36,593 bases of DNA from Pseudomonadota bacterium (GTDB lineage Bacteria; Desulfobacterota; Desulfobacteria; Desulfobacterales; RPRI01), in assembly GCA_018817425.1 (NCBI GenBank), contig JAHITX010000055.1, positions 1 to 36,593 on the forward strand, given 5' to 3'. Shown here piece by piece: positions 22,558-31,483 of this stretch. The notes under the pieces were generated by a model that saw nothing but the letters and a program-made list of their open reading frames with translations, made no database searches and was not told the origin of the DNA. The translations under genes and the position numbers were made by a program. How positions within the stretch are numbered: position 1 is the stretch's first letter; each line of letters starts with the position of its first letter.

Positions 22558-23586
22558 ATGGATTTGCATAAATCGAAAAAATTAAACAAATATACAAAAA
22601 TATCATTGTTATTATTTGCTGTGTCTATAATAGCTGTGTTGCTTTTTGTATTTGATATAATAAATTATGCAAATAAACCTGCAGGTTCGGACAAATCTTT
22701 GAAATATGTTGTTGTAGAAAAAGGTCAGACTTTTATCAAAACCGCATATAGCCTTAAAGAATCCGGTATTATCAAAAATCCGAAAAAATTCATATTGTAT
22801 GCCCTGCTGAAAAGATATGACAAAATAATAAAGTCAGGCGAATACTCCTTTTCATCTTCGATGTCGCCTGCTTTAATCCTTGATAAAATGGTGCAAGGGA
22901 AAACATATCTTCATAAAATCACTGTGCCTGAAGGGTATAATATGCAGCAGATTGAGGCTCTTATATCAGAAGCCGGTTTTGGGACAAAGGAATCATTTTT
23001 AACAATCTCATCAGATGCTTCATTTATACATGAAAAAAAAATAGAAGCTTTGTCATTTGAAGGGTATTTATATCCTGATACATATTTTTTCTCAAAAGGG
23101 GAATCTGTTAAAAATATCATTTCTACAATGGTTGATAGGTTTTGGTCCGTTTATTCATCAAAATTGGAAGCAAGAGCAAAAGAGATAGGATTTTCAACCC
23201 ATGAAATTATCACGCTTGCGTCAATAATTGAAAAAGAGACGGCTGCTCCTGATGAGCGCCCATTGATTTCGGCTGTTTTTCACAACAGGCTTAAATTAGG
23301 TATGAGACTCGAAACAGATCCTACTGTAATATATGGGATTAATAATTTTAAGGGAAATATTACACGCAAACATCTTTCGGCAAAAACTCCATATAATACT
23401 TATGTAATAAGGGGGCTTCCGCCAGGCCCGATTGCAAGTCCGGGGTATGAATCTATTGAAGCTGCACTTTATCCGGCTAATATACCTTATCTTTTTTTTG
23501 TTTCAAAAAATGACGGCACACATTATTTTTCAGCTAAATTTAATGAACATAATAATGCTGTCAGGAAATACCAGCTGCGAAAATAA
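22558..23586 (+). CDS. mltG: MltG-like endolytic peptidoglycan transglycosylase
   Basis: 342 residues. One N-terminal membrane anchor (residues about 14-34) is followed by a LysM-like segment (VVVEKGQTFIKTAYSLKESG) and the YceG/MltG catalytic domain: TVPEGYNMQQIEAL, FEGYLYPDTYFF, LASIIEKETAAPDERP (220-234, containing the catalytic Glu) and HNRLKLGMRLETDPTVIYG. It cleaves nascent glycan strands in the periplasm as a terminator of glycan polymerisation. The ATG at 22558 has no clear ribosome site, so initiation may be inefficient. It is the first gene of a plus-strand housekeeping run. Confidence 0.93.
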   Translation: MDLHKSKKLNKYTKISLLLFAVSIIAVLLFVFDIINYANKPAGSDKSLKYVVVEKGQTFIKTAYSLKESGIIKNPKKFILYALLKRYDKIIKSGEYSFSSSMSPALILDKMVQGKTYLHKITVPEGYNMQQIEALISEAGFGTKESFLTISSDASFIHEKKIEALSFEGYLYPDTYFFSKGESVKNIISTMVDRFWSVYSSKLEARAKEIGFSTHEIITLASIIEKETAAPDERPLISAVFHNRLKLGMRLETDPTVIYGINNFKGNITRKHLSAKTPYNTYVIRGLPPGPIASPGYESIEAALYPANIPYLFFVSKNDGTHYFSAKFNEHNNAVRKYQLRK

Positions 23587-23593
23587 GTTATAT

Positions 23594-23738
23594 TTGACAG
23601 CATACGATTTATTTTGGTATAAGGGCTTTAAAAACAAATTTGTATGTATAAACTGAGATTGCGCTCGTAATATATTGGCATTTTAATAATTAGCCGATAA
23701 AAATATTTGCAGCGGGCTAGGCAATCTCTTTATATTTT
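23594..23738 (+). ncRNA. Candidate small structured RNA or psd leader with own promoter
   Basis: TTGACA (23594-23599), 17-bp spacer and GTATAA (23617-23622) form a consensus promoter. The predicted transcript folds: GAGATTGC (23655-23662) with GCAATCTC (23721-23728), GCTCG (23663-23667) with CGGGC (23713-23717), and an inner hairpin TTGGC (23675-23679) with GCCGA (23693-23697). The outer stem is followed by a U-rich run (TTTATATTTT), as in an intrinsic terminator. It could be a stand-alone RNA of about 110 nt or an attenuating leader of psd, which starts at 23784. No known family was recognised. Confidence 0.4.
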
Positions 23739-23783
23739 GATGAGAAGCAGTTTTACATACCATATATATATTATATATAATTG

Positions 23784-24452
23784 ATGAACGATAAAAAAGC
23801 TGACCCTGATAAAAGATCCGCAATTCCTATTGCAGCGCCTGGTTATTATTTTATACTTGCAGCAGGTTTTGCAACTGTTGTTTTTGCGTTTGCTGGAACT
23901 AGTATACTTGCGAGTGTATGTTTTGCGGTTACTCTTTTTATTTGCTGGTTTTTCCGTGATCCGGAAAGAGTTGTGCCTATGGATCAAGGAGCCGTTGTAT
24001 CTCCTGCTGACGGAAAAGTAATTATTGTTGAGCGTTTAAAGGAAAATCCTTTTACCAAGGAAGATTGCATTAAAATAAGCATATTCATGAATGTATTTAA
24101 TGTCCATGTTAACCGTATTCCACATGAAGGAAAGGTTACAAACATTAGCTACTTTCCGGGAAAGTTCTTTAATGCAAGTTTTGATAAGGCTTCAAAAGAA
24201 AATGAGCGTAATGCGGTTTTAATTGAAACGGCAAGTGGTAAAAAAATCTGTGCAGTACAAATAGCCGGGCTTATTGCAAGGAGAATTATTTGCCGGTTAA
24301 AGCATGGAGATGTTGTAAAAAGAGGTGAACGTTTCGGCATGATTTGCTTCGGATCGCGTCTTGATGTTTATATGCCTGCCGATTCAAAAATTAGTGTAGC
24401 TGTTGGAAATAAAATAAAAGCGGGGTCAGGTATTTTAGGATATCTGGCATGA
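23784..24452 (+). CDS. psd: Phosphatidylserine decarboxylase, short proenzyme type
   Basis: About 222 residues from ATG 23784 (a TTG three bases earlier is the alternative). Two membrane-spanning hydrophobic segments lie at about 20-55. Conserved blocks: WFFRDPER, VVSPADGKV (Asp 75 region), FMNVFNVHVNR (His 108) and the self-cleavage site FGSRLDVYMP, with the pyruvoyl group expected from Ser191 after Gly190. It decarboxylates phosphatidylserine to phosphatidylethanolamine at the inner membrane. Short psd genes usually neighbour pssA, which is missing here. No obvious ribosome site; a structured RNA candidate lies just upstream. Confidence 0.9.
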   Translation: MNDKKADPDKRSAIPIAAPGYYFILAAGFATVVFAFAGTSILASVCFAVTLFICWFFRDPERVVPMDQGAVVSPADGKVIIVERLKENPFTKEDCIKISIFMNVFNVHVNRIPHEGKVTNISYFPGKFFNASFDKASKENERNAVLIETASGKKICAVQIAGLIARRIICRLKHGDVVKRGERFGMICFGSRLDVYMPADSKISVAVGNKIKAGSGILGYLA

Positions 24453-24467
24453 AAAAGATAATGCGTT

Positions 24468-24611
24468 TGAGCCAGTTTCAAAACGCCCCATTTTGGCCGA
24501 TCTCTGCGTTGGGCTCAAATTTCAATCCTCGAAATACTCAATGTATTCCTGTGGTTGAAATTTTCTCCCGCCTTGAGCTTGACCAAACTGAAACGTTTTG
24601 AAAGTGGCTCA
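24468..24611 (+). repeat. 144-bp foldback repeat, copy B (full length)
   Basis: Same 144-bp length, ends and interior as copy A (four differences, clustered at the hairpin tip and in the right inner arm). It begins 15 bp after the psd stop and ends about 80 bp before leuB, in the same orientation as copies A and C relative to the plus strand. No clear target-site duplication was found. Confidence 0.9.
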
Positions 24612-24690
24612 GTTTGGAAAATATACAATTTAATTATTGCTAACGCCGGTTTTTTTAGGCTTTTAGCAAAATATTTATTGCGGTGAAAAG

Positions 24691-25758
24691 ATGACAAAGG
24701 AATACAAGATAGCTGTTATACCCGGCGACGGCACCGGGCCTGAAGTTGTTGCCGAAGGGATCAAGGTATTGGATGCAGTTTCCGAAAAGTGCGGGTTTAA
24801 ACTTTCCTATCATAATTATAATTTAGGTGGAGAGCATTATCTGGCTACGGGAGAACTACTTACAGAAACTGTTATTGAATCTTTGCTCACTAACGACGCT
24901 ATGTATCTTGGCGCAATCGGCCATCCTGGCGTTAAACCCGGAATCCTTGAGAAGGGGATACTGTTAAATTTAAGATTTCGTTGTGATCAATATATAAACT
25001 TAAGACCTGTAAGGCTTTATGAAGGAGTTGAAACTCCTGTTAAAAACAAGGGTCCGGAAGATATAGATTTTGTAGTTGTTCGTGAAAATACTGAGGGGCT
25101 TTACACAGGAGCAGGCGGTTTTCTTAAAAAGGATACACCTGATGAAGTTGCTATTCAGGAATCGATCAATACCCGTAAAGGTGTTGAACGATGTGTGCGT
25201 TTTGCATTTGAGTACTGCCGTAAAAGAAACAAAGAGAAAAAACTCACTCTTTGCGGCAAGACTAATGTTTTGACCTATGCTTTTGATCTTTGGGAGCGCA
25301 CCTTTAATGAGGTTGCGAAGGAATATCCTGATATCAAAACCGATTATGCCAATGTTGATGCAATCTGTATGTGGATGGTAAAAAATCCGGAATGGTTTGA
25401 TGTCATTGTTACAGACAATATGTTTGGAGATATAATTACCGATCTTGGCGCCATGATTCAGGGTGGTATGGGTATAGCCGCAGGTGCCAATATTAATCCT
25501 GAAGGAGTATCAATGTTTGAGCCAATAGGTGGTTCTGCTCCAAAATATACCGGCAAACAGATTATAAATCCGATAGCAGCAATTTCGGCAGCTCAAGTTA
25601 TGCTTGAGACATTAGGAGAAGAACAGGCTGCCGTTATGATTGAAAATGCAGTTAAAAATGTTCTTCGCAATGACATAATAGATGTAGCTGCCGGTAAAAT
25701 GGGTTATACCACAAGTGGAGTTGGCGATCTGATAAAAGGTTATATTGTAAACGGTTAA
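24691..25758 (+). CDS. leuB: 3-isopropylmalate dehydrogenase (decarboxylating beta-hydroxyacid dehydrogenase family)
   Basis: 355 residues. N-terminal [16 protein letters not shown], substrate arginines in [32 protein letters not shown], the Lys in KTNVLTYA, the metal aspartates in [18 protein letters not shown] and the NAD-binding [11 protein letters not shown] loop. These mark the NAD-dependent isopropylmalate/tartrate/isocitrate family. It converts 3-isopropylmalate to 2-oxoisocaproate in leucine synthesis. leuB directly followed by asd is, to my knowledge, a recurrent order in this phylum, which favours LeuB over isocitrate dehydrogenase. GGTGA precedes the ATG. Specificity is not proven by residues alone. 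Confidence 0.82.
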   Translation: MTKEYKIAVIPGDGTGPEVVAEGIKVLDAVSEKCGFKLSYHNYNLGGEHYLATGELLTETVIESLLTNDAMYLGAIGHPGVKPGILEKGILLNLRFRCDQYINLRPVRLYEGVETPVKNKGPEDIDFVVVRENTEGLYTGAGGFLKKDTPDEVAIQESINTRKGVERCVRFAFEYCRKRNKEKKLTLCGKTNVLTYAFDLWERTFNEVAKEYPDIKTDYANVDAICMWMVKNPEWFDVIVTDNMFGDIITDLGAMIQGGMGIAAGANINPEGVSMFEPIGGSAPKYTGKQIINPIAAISAAQVMLETLGEEQAAVMIENAVKNVLRNDIIDVAAGKMGYTTSGVGDLIKGYIVNG

Positions 25759-25767
25759 CGTCTTTAC

Positions 25768-25830
25768 GGTTCCGGGTTCACAGTTGGCTATTGGTGGTTT
25801 ACAATAACTGTGAACCATGAACCTTGAACC
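25768..25830. repeat. Intergenic GGTTCA/TGAACC hairpin repeat, copy 2
   Basis: GGTTCACAGTT (25775-25785) and AACTGTGAACC (25806-25816) form a perfect 11-bp inverted repeat, followed by ATGAACCTTGAACCATG. It lies between leuB and asd and supplies a spurious upstream ATG for asd. Its arms co-vary with copy 1 at 20754. Confidence 0.6.
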
Positions 25831-25848
25831 ATGATTAAGGAAAGAACA

Positions 25849-26871
25849 ATGTCTGAAAAAAAATTTAATATTGCGGTAGCCGGGGCAACGGGTGCTGTGG
25901 GCAATCAGATGATACAATGCCTTGAAGAGAGGAATTTTCCGGTAAAGTCCATTAAACTTTTAGCTTCAAGCCGTTCGGTTGGGCGGATGCTTAAGTTTAA
26001 GGGCGATGCCGTACCTGTGGAAGAACTTACAGAAAACTCTTTTAAAGGCATGGATATTGCTTTGTTTTCAGCTGGCGGAGGAACAAGCCTTAAATTTTCG
26101 CCGATTGCGGCAAATAGCGGATGTGTAGTAGTTGATAATTCCAGTGCATGGCGGATGGATGTCGATGTTCCGCTTGTGGTTCCGGAAGTCAACCCCCATG
26201 CCATTGCCGGTTATAAAAAGAAGGGGATTATTGCAAACCCGAACTGTTCTACAATTCAAATGGTCGTTGCTTTAAACCCTATACAGAAAAAATGCGGAAT
26301 CAAAAGAATTGTTGTCTCAACATATCAGGCGGTTTCAGGTACCGGGAAAAAGGCGATAGATGAACTTTTTGATCAGACAAGGGCCATGATAAACTGTATT
26401 GATTATAAGAAGAATGTTTATCCGCACAGAATAGCTTTTAATTGTCTTCCTCATATAGATGTGTTTCTTGATAACGGCTACACCAAAGAAGAAATGAAAA
26501 TGTTAAATGAGACCAGAAAGATAATGGAAGACGATACTATCGGAGTAACAGCTACAACTGTAAGGGTGCCTGTCTTTTTCAGTCATGCCGAGTCCGTTAA
26601 TATTGAGACAAAAGCATTTATTTCTGCCAGTGAGGTTAAAGCATTGCTTGAAAAAGCCCCAGGGATTAAGCTGGTTGATGATGTCAAGAATAATGTTTAT
26701 CCTCTTCAGATAGATGCAGCCGGTCAGGATCTGACGATGGTAGGGCGCATCAGGCAGGACGAGTCGATACCAAACGGGATAAATATTTGGATTGTTGCGG
26801 ATAACATCCGAAAGGGAGCCGCAACCAATGCCGTTCAGATTGCAGAAATTCTGGCGGATAAGTATTTATAA
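25849..26871 (+). CDS. asd: Aspartate-semialdehyde dehydrogenase
   Basis: 340 residues from ATG 25849, chosen because AAGGAA lies 8 nt upstream; the earlier ATG at 25831 belongs to the hairpin repeat. N-terminal NADP-binding AVAGATGAVGNQM, GGGTSLKFSP, the catalytic Cys133 in NPNCSTIQMV, and the substrate-binding RVPVFFSHAESVNIET block. It reduces aspartyl phosphate to aspartate semialdehyde for lysine/diaminopimelate, threonine and methionine synthesis. It is followed 15 nt later by greA and likely shares its transcript. Confidence 0.95.
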   Translation: MSEKKFNIAVAGATGAVGNQMIQCLEERNFPVKSIKLLASSRSVGRMLKFKGDAVPVEELTENSFKGMDIALFSAGGGTSLKFSPIAANSGCVVVDNSSAWRMDVDVPLVVPEVNPHAIAGYKKKGIIANPNCSTIQMVVALNPIQKKCGIKRIVVSTYQAVSGTGKKAIDELFDQTRAMINCIDYKKNVYPHRIAFNCLPHIDVFLDNGYTKEEMKMLNETRKIMEDDTIGVTATTVRVPVFFSHAESVNIETKAFISASEVKALLEKAPGIKLVDDVKNNVYPLQIDAAGQDLTMVGRIRQDESIPNGINIWIVADNIRKGAATNAVQIAEILADKYL

Positions 26872-26886
26872 TACAGGAGTGTAAAG

Positions 26887-27354
26887 TTGGAACGAATACC
26901 CATTACAACAAGAGGCTATGAAACTCTTAAAAAAGAACTAGAACATTTAAAAAAAGTTGAAAGGCCTGGCAACATAAAAGCTATTGAGGAAGCAAGAGCA
27001 CACGGTGATCTTTCTGAAAATGCCGAGTTTGCGGCTGCCAAGGATCGGCAGGCATTTCTTGAATGCCGGATAGGCGAGCTTAGTTATAAACTTGGAAATG
27101 CAGATGTAATTGATCCGGACTCATTGCCGAAAGATAAGGCTGTTTTTGGTTGCAATGTTGTTCTTGAAAATATAGATACGAGTGAAAGTATAGAATATCA
27201 GCTTGTAGGTCCCGATGAATCTGACATTGAAAAAGGACGAATATCGGTTTCTTCTCCTCTTGGAATGGCCATTATAGGTAAAAAACCGGGGGAAGAGATA
27301 GTGCTCCAGGCTCCCGGTGGTAAGAGGTTTTATGAACTGGTTGAAATATTATAA
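26887..27354 (+). CDS. greA: Transcription elongation factor GreA
   Basis: 155 residues, TTG start with AGGAG 7 nt upstream. The N-terminal coiled coil begins IPITTRGYETLKKELEHLKKVERP and contains EARAHGDLSENAEFAAAKDRQ, whose acidic tip (D-L-S-E-N-A-E) reaches into the RNA polymerase secondary channel to trigger cleavage of backtracked RNA. The C-terminal FKBP-like domain has SPLGMAIIGKKPGEEI. Length is standard. The TTG start may keep expression low. It is followed by rpoZ, placing two polymerase-associated genes together. Confidence 0.96.
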   Translation: MERIPITTRGYETLKKELEHLKKVERPGNIKAIEEARAHGDLSENAEFAAAKDRQAFLECRIGELSYKLGNADVIDPDSLPKDKAVFGCNVVLENIDTSESIEYQLVGPDESDIEKGRISVSSPLGMAIIGKKPGEEIVLQAPGGKRFYELVEIL

Positions 27355-27393
27355 TTTTATTCATAAAAGAGTGTCGCAGACGGAGGTTGGATT

Positions 27394-27624
27394 TTGGCAA
27401 GAATAACAATTGAAGATTGTATGAAAAGAGTACCTAACCGTTTTATACTTGTAAACATGGTTGCAAAAAGGGTCAGGCAGATTCGGGAAGGTTCCGAATA
27501 TCTTGTCAGCGCACCAAAAAACGAAGATATCGTTATAGCGCTTAGGGAAATTGCCGCAGGTAAAATTGTTCTTAAACAAGAAGATATTAAAGTTGAAAAC
27601 AGCAATATTGACGACAAAGAATAA
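27394..27624 (+). CDS. rpoZ: RNA polymerase omega subunit
   Basis: 76 residues, TTG start preceded by GGAGG. It reads ARITIEDCMKRVPNRFILVNMVAKRVRQI, then KNEDIVIALREIAAGKI, the conserved omega core that wraps the beta-prime C-terminus and assists enzyme assembly. In many bacteria this subunit also contributes to a ppGpp site. Lies 39 nt after greA and 79 nt before folE2. Confidence 0.94.
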   Translation: MARITIEDCMKRVPNRFILVNMVAKRVRQIREGSEYLVSAPKNEDIVIALREIAAGKIVLKQEDIKVENSNIDDKE

Positions 27625-27703
27625 TTGCTATTGTCTGACAATCAATGGTTCAAGGGCTTAGTTGATTTTGTTGCTTGCCGGTTAAAGAGGCGGCGTATTT
27701 TAA

Positions 27704-28477
27704 ATGAAAGATGTACAGGGTCAGAGAGATTACAGAAATATATCGATCAATAAGGTTGGTATAAAAAATATTCGTTACCCAATTACTGTTCTTGACAGGC
27801 AAAACAGGGTTCAGAATACCGTTGCTACGATCAACATGTACGTTGATTTGCCCCATAAATATAAGGGGACACACATGAGCCGTTTTGTGGAACTCCTTCA
27901 TCTATTCCTGCATGACGAAGTGTCATTAAAAAAAATTGCGACCATATTAAATCAGATGAAAAAACATCTGAATGCAGAATCAGCACATCTCGAAGTCACT
28001 TTTCCTTATTTCATAGAAAAAAAAGCCCCGGTAAGCAATGCTCCAGGCCTTATGGATTATACCTGCCGTATTATAGGATCAAGTGATCCCAGTGATAAAA
28101 TCGATATCGTATCTGAAGTTATTGTTCCAATATCATCTGTTTGCCCCTGTTCTAAGGAAATAAGCGAAATCGGAGCACACAACCAAAGGGGAGAAGTGAG
28201 GCTTTCTACAAGGTTTAAAAAATTTATCTGGATGGAAGATATGATAGAGCTTGTTGAAAGTTCAGCTTCCTGTGATGTTTTTTCTGTCTTAAAACGGGTA
28301 GATGAGAAAAGTGTAACGGAAAGGGCTTTTTCCAATCCAAAGTTTGTTGAAGATATTGTGCGTGATGTTGCCGCAAAAATCAAAAAAGATGATAACATAA
28401 CCTGGTTTTCCGTAAGTGCTGAAAACTTTGAATCCATTCATAATCATAATGCTTATGCGCATATTTCAAGTGATTAG
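27704..28477 (+). CDS. folE2: GTP cyclohydrolase FolE2 (type IB)
   Basis: 257 residues. Family blocks: MYVDLPHKYKGTHMSRFVELL (50-64), ISSVCPCSKEIS (C147, C149; metal/substrate cysteine), IGAHNQRGEVRLS and the C-terminal ESIHNHNAYAHIS. FolE2 opens GTP to 7,8-dihydroneopterin triphosphate, first step of folate and queuosine synthesis, and unlike zinc-bound FolE1 it can use other metals. The ATG follows AGAGGCGG. No zur-type site was seen upstream. It ends a plus-strand run; the next genes converge from the right. Confidence 0.93.
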   Translation: MKDVQGQRDYRNISINKVGIKNIRYPITVLDRQNRVQNTVATINMYVDLPHKYKGTHMSRFVELLHLFLHDEVSLKKIATILNQMKKHLNAESAHLEVTFPYFIEKKAPVSNAPGLMDYTCRIIGSSDPSDKIDIVSEVIVPISSVCPCSKEISEIGAHNQRGEVRLSTRFKKFIWMEDMIELVESSASCDVFSVLKRVDEKSVTERAFSNPKFVEDIVRDVAAKIKKDDNITWFSVSAENFESIHNHNAYAHISSD

Positions 28478-28562
28478 AAAATCAATTATTAACTTTAATC
28501 CCACTTTTAATACAATAATGGTAAACCGGTAGTTATGTTTAGCTGAAGGAATGAAAACCTTC

Positions 28563-29123
28563 TCATTTTATAATTCTTCTTGCAAGTGCCAAAAGGTCCG
28601 ACCTGATTTTCAGATTAGATTTTTCGGCTGTTTTTAAGTTAACATCAAAACGAATTTTATTTTCTATCCTTACAAATCCTATGCTTCCACCCTTATCCAC
28701 AAAATTATTCATATCGCTGATAGTAAGTATTTCTTTGTTTTTTACTGCATTTAAAATGCTGATAAGATTATTTTTCTCTGAAGCGCTTATGAAAACAACC
28801 TGACATCCTTTTATGTCTTGAATATCCGACAGTGTTCTGACAAGCATTTTTCTGCCCTTTATGAGTTTTCCTTCAATAGCTAAAAGTTCTTCGGTTATAG
28901 GGTCATTGCCCAGTACGCCTATTAAAAACGGTTGGGATGATATGCCTTTACTATATGTGGTGGACCAATCGACAAATTTGGCGAAGTTATAAATAAATGC
29001 CGCCTTTAGTTTGGGTTCCATTTTTGATGATTCTGATCCATAGCTTCCTGATATCGCAATTGATACGGATATCATCAGAACCAGGATAACCCAAAGAATA
29101 TATTTTATTGCCTTATTAGCCAT
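28563..29123 (-). CDS. YfiR-like periplasmic protein (DUF4154), copy 1
   Basis: 186 residues. A signal peptide (IKYILWVILVLMISVSIAIS, cleavage near residue 30) precedes the DUF4154 pattern: KLKAAFIYNFAKFVDW, FLIGVLGNDPITEELL, CQVVFISASEKNN, ILTISDMNNFVDKGGSIGFV, then IRFDVNLKTAEKSNLKIRSD and LLALARRI at the C-terminus. In Pseudomonas YfiR binds and inhibits the membrane diguanylate cyclase YfiN. DUF4154 proteins next to TonB receptors are common and may report on them to signalling enzymes. It lies 71 nt after the receptor gene copy 1 and is last in the array. No cognate GGDEF or kinase gene adjoins it in this window. Confidence 0.85.
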   Translation of the reverse strand: MANKAIKYILWVILVLMISVSIAISGSYGSESSKMEPKLKAAFIYNFAKFVDWSTTYSKGISSQPFLIGVLGNDPITEELLAIEGKLIKGRKMLVRTLSDIQDIKGCQVVFISASEKNNLISILNAVKNKEILTISDMNNFVDKGGSIGFVRIENKIRFDVNLKTAEKSNLKIRSDLLALARRIIK

Positions 29124-29194
29124 ATTATGAGTTGTAATGTCTTATAATATTAAAATTGGTTATGCAAAATCATTAAAATACCATACGGATACTG

Positions 29195-31288
29195 CTAAAA
29201 ACGCCAGGTTACCTTTAAATAAAATGTACGTTCCACTTCTGTTCTATCTAAGTTTAGAAGTTCTTCCTGAAATTCAGGATGTTGGTTGTCAAAAATATTC
29301 TGCCCTACAAGAGATAATTCAATGTTTTGAGTTGGCTTCCATCCTAAGCGAACATCCATTGTGCAGTATCCGTCAATATTTATGAACGGAAGATCGTCAA
29401 CATAACGAAGCCACATATCAAACTCCATATCCTTTGGTAGATCCATAGAAGATCTTAAGGAGAATTGATGTCTTGGAGCTGCAGTTTCATAAGTTAAACT
29501 ATTAGAGGTATCCTGAGTTCCCGACAGGTTCATATGTAAAAAAGAGTAAGCTGGTTTAATTTTCCACCATAAAACCGGATTCCATTCGGCAGATACTTCT
29601 ATGCCGTATGTATGTCCATGAATATCGTTAGTCATTGTGGCAGGTAACACCATGTGAGGCGGAAGAGGTGAAAGCTCTGTAAATGTAGAGGTATAATCAA
29701 TTGCAGTTTCCCTGAGGTCTTTATATTTATTATAAAAAGCAGTAATATCCATTGAAATTGATTCGCTTATATTATTGCGATAGCCGATTTCATAGGCATA
29801 GAGGATTTCAGATTTATAATCATCGTTGGGAATATTAGATATAACCATGGGAATGCCTGATGTGTTTGGAGGATAGCCAGGGGGAATCATAAGAATATTC
29901 AAACGGGCATCATATTCAGCTCTTGAAGGTGTTCTCACAGCCCTTGAAAATGATGCCCAAATGGAGTTTTGTTTATCAGGGGTCCAGAGTGCCCGGATAT
30001 TGGGCTGGAATTCAAAACCACTATAATCGTTGTATTCAAACTTTGCGCCAAGGGTCAACCTGAGATGATCTTCCACTATTGTGATATCATCTTGCACAAA
30101 TGTGCTTAATAGGTCATCGGTACGGCTTTTAGGATAAACAGATATCATATATGAAGATTTTATATTATCGCTTGTAATCCGGTAACCTATGCCCCATATA
30201 AGTTCGTGTTTTTCCCAGGGGGAAAACCTGTGTTGAAAATCAAAATCATATGTGTCTCTTGTTTCACTAATCACTGTTTGATGTATTCTTGTTCTGTCAT
30301 AATACAGTTGCAACGACATATCCGATTTGCCTGAAAACAAATGGTTCCACCTATAAAGAAAGTTTACTCCATCGGTTTTAGTCTCTTCATCAACAGGAAA
30401 TGAATAGGGTGCAGTCAAAGATGGAAAAGAGTAAGACTGGCTTTCATCAGCATGGTAGTGATTTCCCTGAAACATTACAGAATCCGTGGCTGTCGGGTTC
30501 CAATCCGTTCGAAATCCTAATGTATAAATATCCCAGTCATCTTTGGCATCACGACCCGATGAAACTTTTGATTCATCTCTGTCAAAATATTTACTAAAGA
30601 ACCTGTAGGAAGCCTTTTCGTTAATTGAATCACCATATCGAAAAGTTCCGAAACCTCTTTCTTCCTTTCCGGCTCCGGTGCTGACAAGCCCGCCTTTAGT
30701 ATCATGGGCGCTCTTTGTGATGATGTTAATAACTCCGTTTACGGCATTTGCTCCCCATAAAGCTGCACCGGGTCCTCGGATTACTTCTATTCTGTCAATA
30801 TCTTCCAAAGGAGTATCCTGAACATCCCAGAAAACTCCGGAAAAAAGTGGTGTGTAAACAGTACGACCATCCATTAATACAAGAAGCTTATTGGCATAAT
30901 GCCCGTTAAAGCCACGCGATGATATTGCCCACTTGTTTGCATCAATCCGGGCCACCTGTAATCCCGGAACCATGCGCAGGGTTTCGGCAATAGAGGTTAC
31001 CCCGGAGCGCCTGATATCTTCCTGTGTGATAACAAAAGCGGCAGCGGCAGTATTTGCAAGTTTCTGGCTCTTTCTGGCACCCGTGGTAATTTCTATTTCC
31101 ATCAGGTCCTGGATGCTTAGCTCGGTCAGGTCGGCGGAGGATATTTTTCCCGCATAGCATGTATCGACCATTACCGTGCAGGTAAACAAGGCTGAAGCAA
31201 TACATAGCAGAACAAAGTTGAATTTCATAATCGGGTAAATTTTTGCATTTGCCCCCGTCTTCCTCATGCGAAGAATATTTTTTAACAT
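29195..31288 (-). CDS. TonB-dependent outer-membrane receptor, copy 1
   Basis: 697 residues. The ATG at 31288 is preceded by AAGGTG. A long basic N-region leads to a signal peptide around MKFNFVLLCIASALFTCTVM. Then DLTELSIQDLMEIEITTGAR and a plug domain: AAAAFVITQEDIRRSGVTSI, VPGLQVARIDANKWAISSRG, LLVLMDGRTVYTPLFSGVFW and DRIEVIRGPGAALWGANAVN, NGVINIITK. The rest is a 22-strand-type barrel ending FYLKVTWRF with the C-terminal aromatic. It would import a ligand using TonB energy. Ligand unknown; siderophores, cobalamin or other substrates are all possible. Close paralogue of copies 2 and 3. Confidence 0.9.
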   Translation of the reverse strand: MLKNILRMRKTGANAKIYPIMKFNFVLLCIASALFTCTVMVDTCYAGKISSADLTELSIQDLMEIEITTGARKSQKLANTAAAAFVITQEDIRRSGVTSIAETLRMVPGLQVARIDANKWAISSRGFNGHYANKLLVLMDGRTVYTPLFSGVFWDVQDTPLEDIDRIEVIRGPGAALWGANAVNGVINIITKSAHDTKGGLVSTGAGKEERGFGTFRYGDSINEKASYRFFSKYFDRDESKVSSGRDAKDDWDIYTLGFRTDWNPTATDSVMFQGNHYHADESQSYSFPSLTAPYSFPVDEETKTDGVNFLYRWNHLFSGKSDMSLQLYYDRTRIHQTVISETRDTYDFDFQHRFSPWEKHELIWGIGYRITSDNIKSSYMISVYPKSRTDDLLSTFVQDDITIVEDHLRLTLGAKFEYNDYSGFEFQPNIRALWTPDKQNSIWASFSRAVRTPSRAEYDARLNILMIPPGYPPNTSGIPMVISNIPNDDYKSEILYAYEIGYRNNISESISMDITAFYNKYKDLRETAIDYTSTFTELSPLPPHMVLPATMTNDIHGHTYGIEVSAEWNPVLWWKIKPAYSFLHMNLSGTQDTSNSLTYETAAPRHQFSLRSSMDLPKDMEFDMWLRYVDDLPFINIDGYCTMDVRLGWKPTQNIELSLVGQNIFDNQHPEFQEELLNLDRTEVERTFYLKVTWRF

Positions 31289-31379
31289 AACGCACCTTTT
31301 TGGTTAAAAATAATAAATTTAAGATAGAATTGAGCTGATTATGATTCTATTTAAATTTTGATAACTTTTTACTATCTCC

Positions 31380-31475
31380 TCAATTTATAATTCTTCTTGC
31401 AAGCGACAAAAGATCCGATCTGATTTTCAGATTAGATTTTTCGGCTGTTATTAAGTTAATATCAAAACATATTTT
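31380..31475 (-). pseudogene. yfiR-like remnant: last 31 codons only
   Basis: The minus strand reads KICFDINLITAEKSNLKIRS, DLLSLARRIIN, then TGA, the exact C-terminus of the two intact YfiR-like genes (only about three substitutions from copy 2). Homology breaks at about 31475, seven bases from the end of the foldback repeat remnant at 31484. The gene was therefore truncated at or beside that element. It occupies the position after receptor copy 2 where an intact yfiR would be expected. Confidence 0.9.
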
Positions 31476-31483
31476 ATATGTCT

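Noticed and set aside
25831-25848. Upstream ATG for asd
   Set aside because: It is part of the intergenic hairpin repeat; the ATG at 25849 has a properly spaced AAGGAA.
28545-28562. GAAGG...CCTTC hairpin as the folE2 terminator
   Set aside because: The stem is only 5 bp and the downstream T-run is interrupted, so it is too weak to call.
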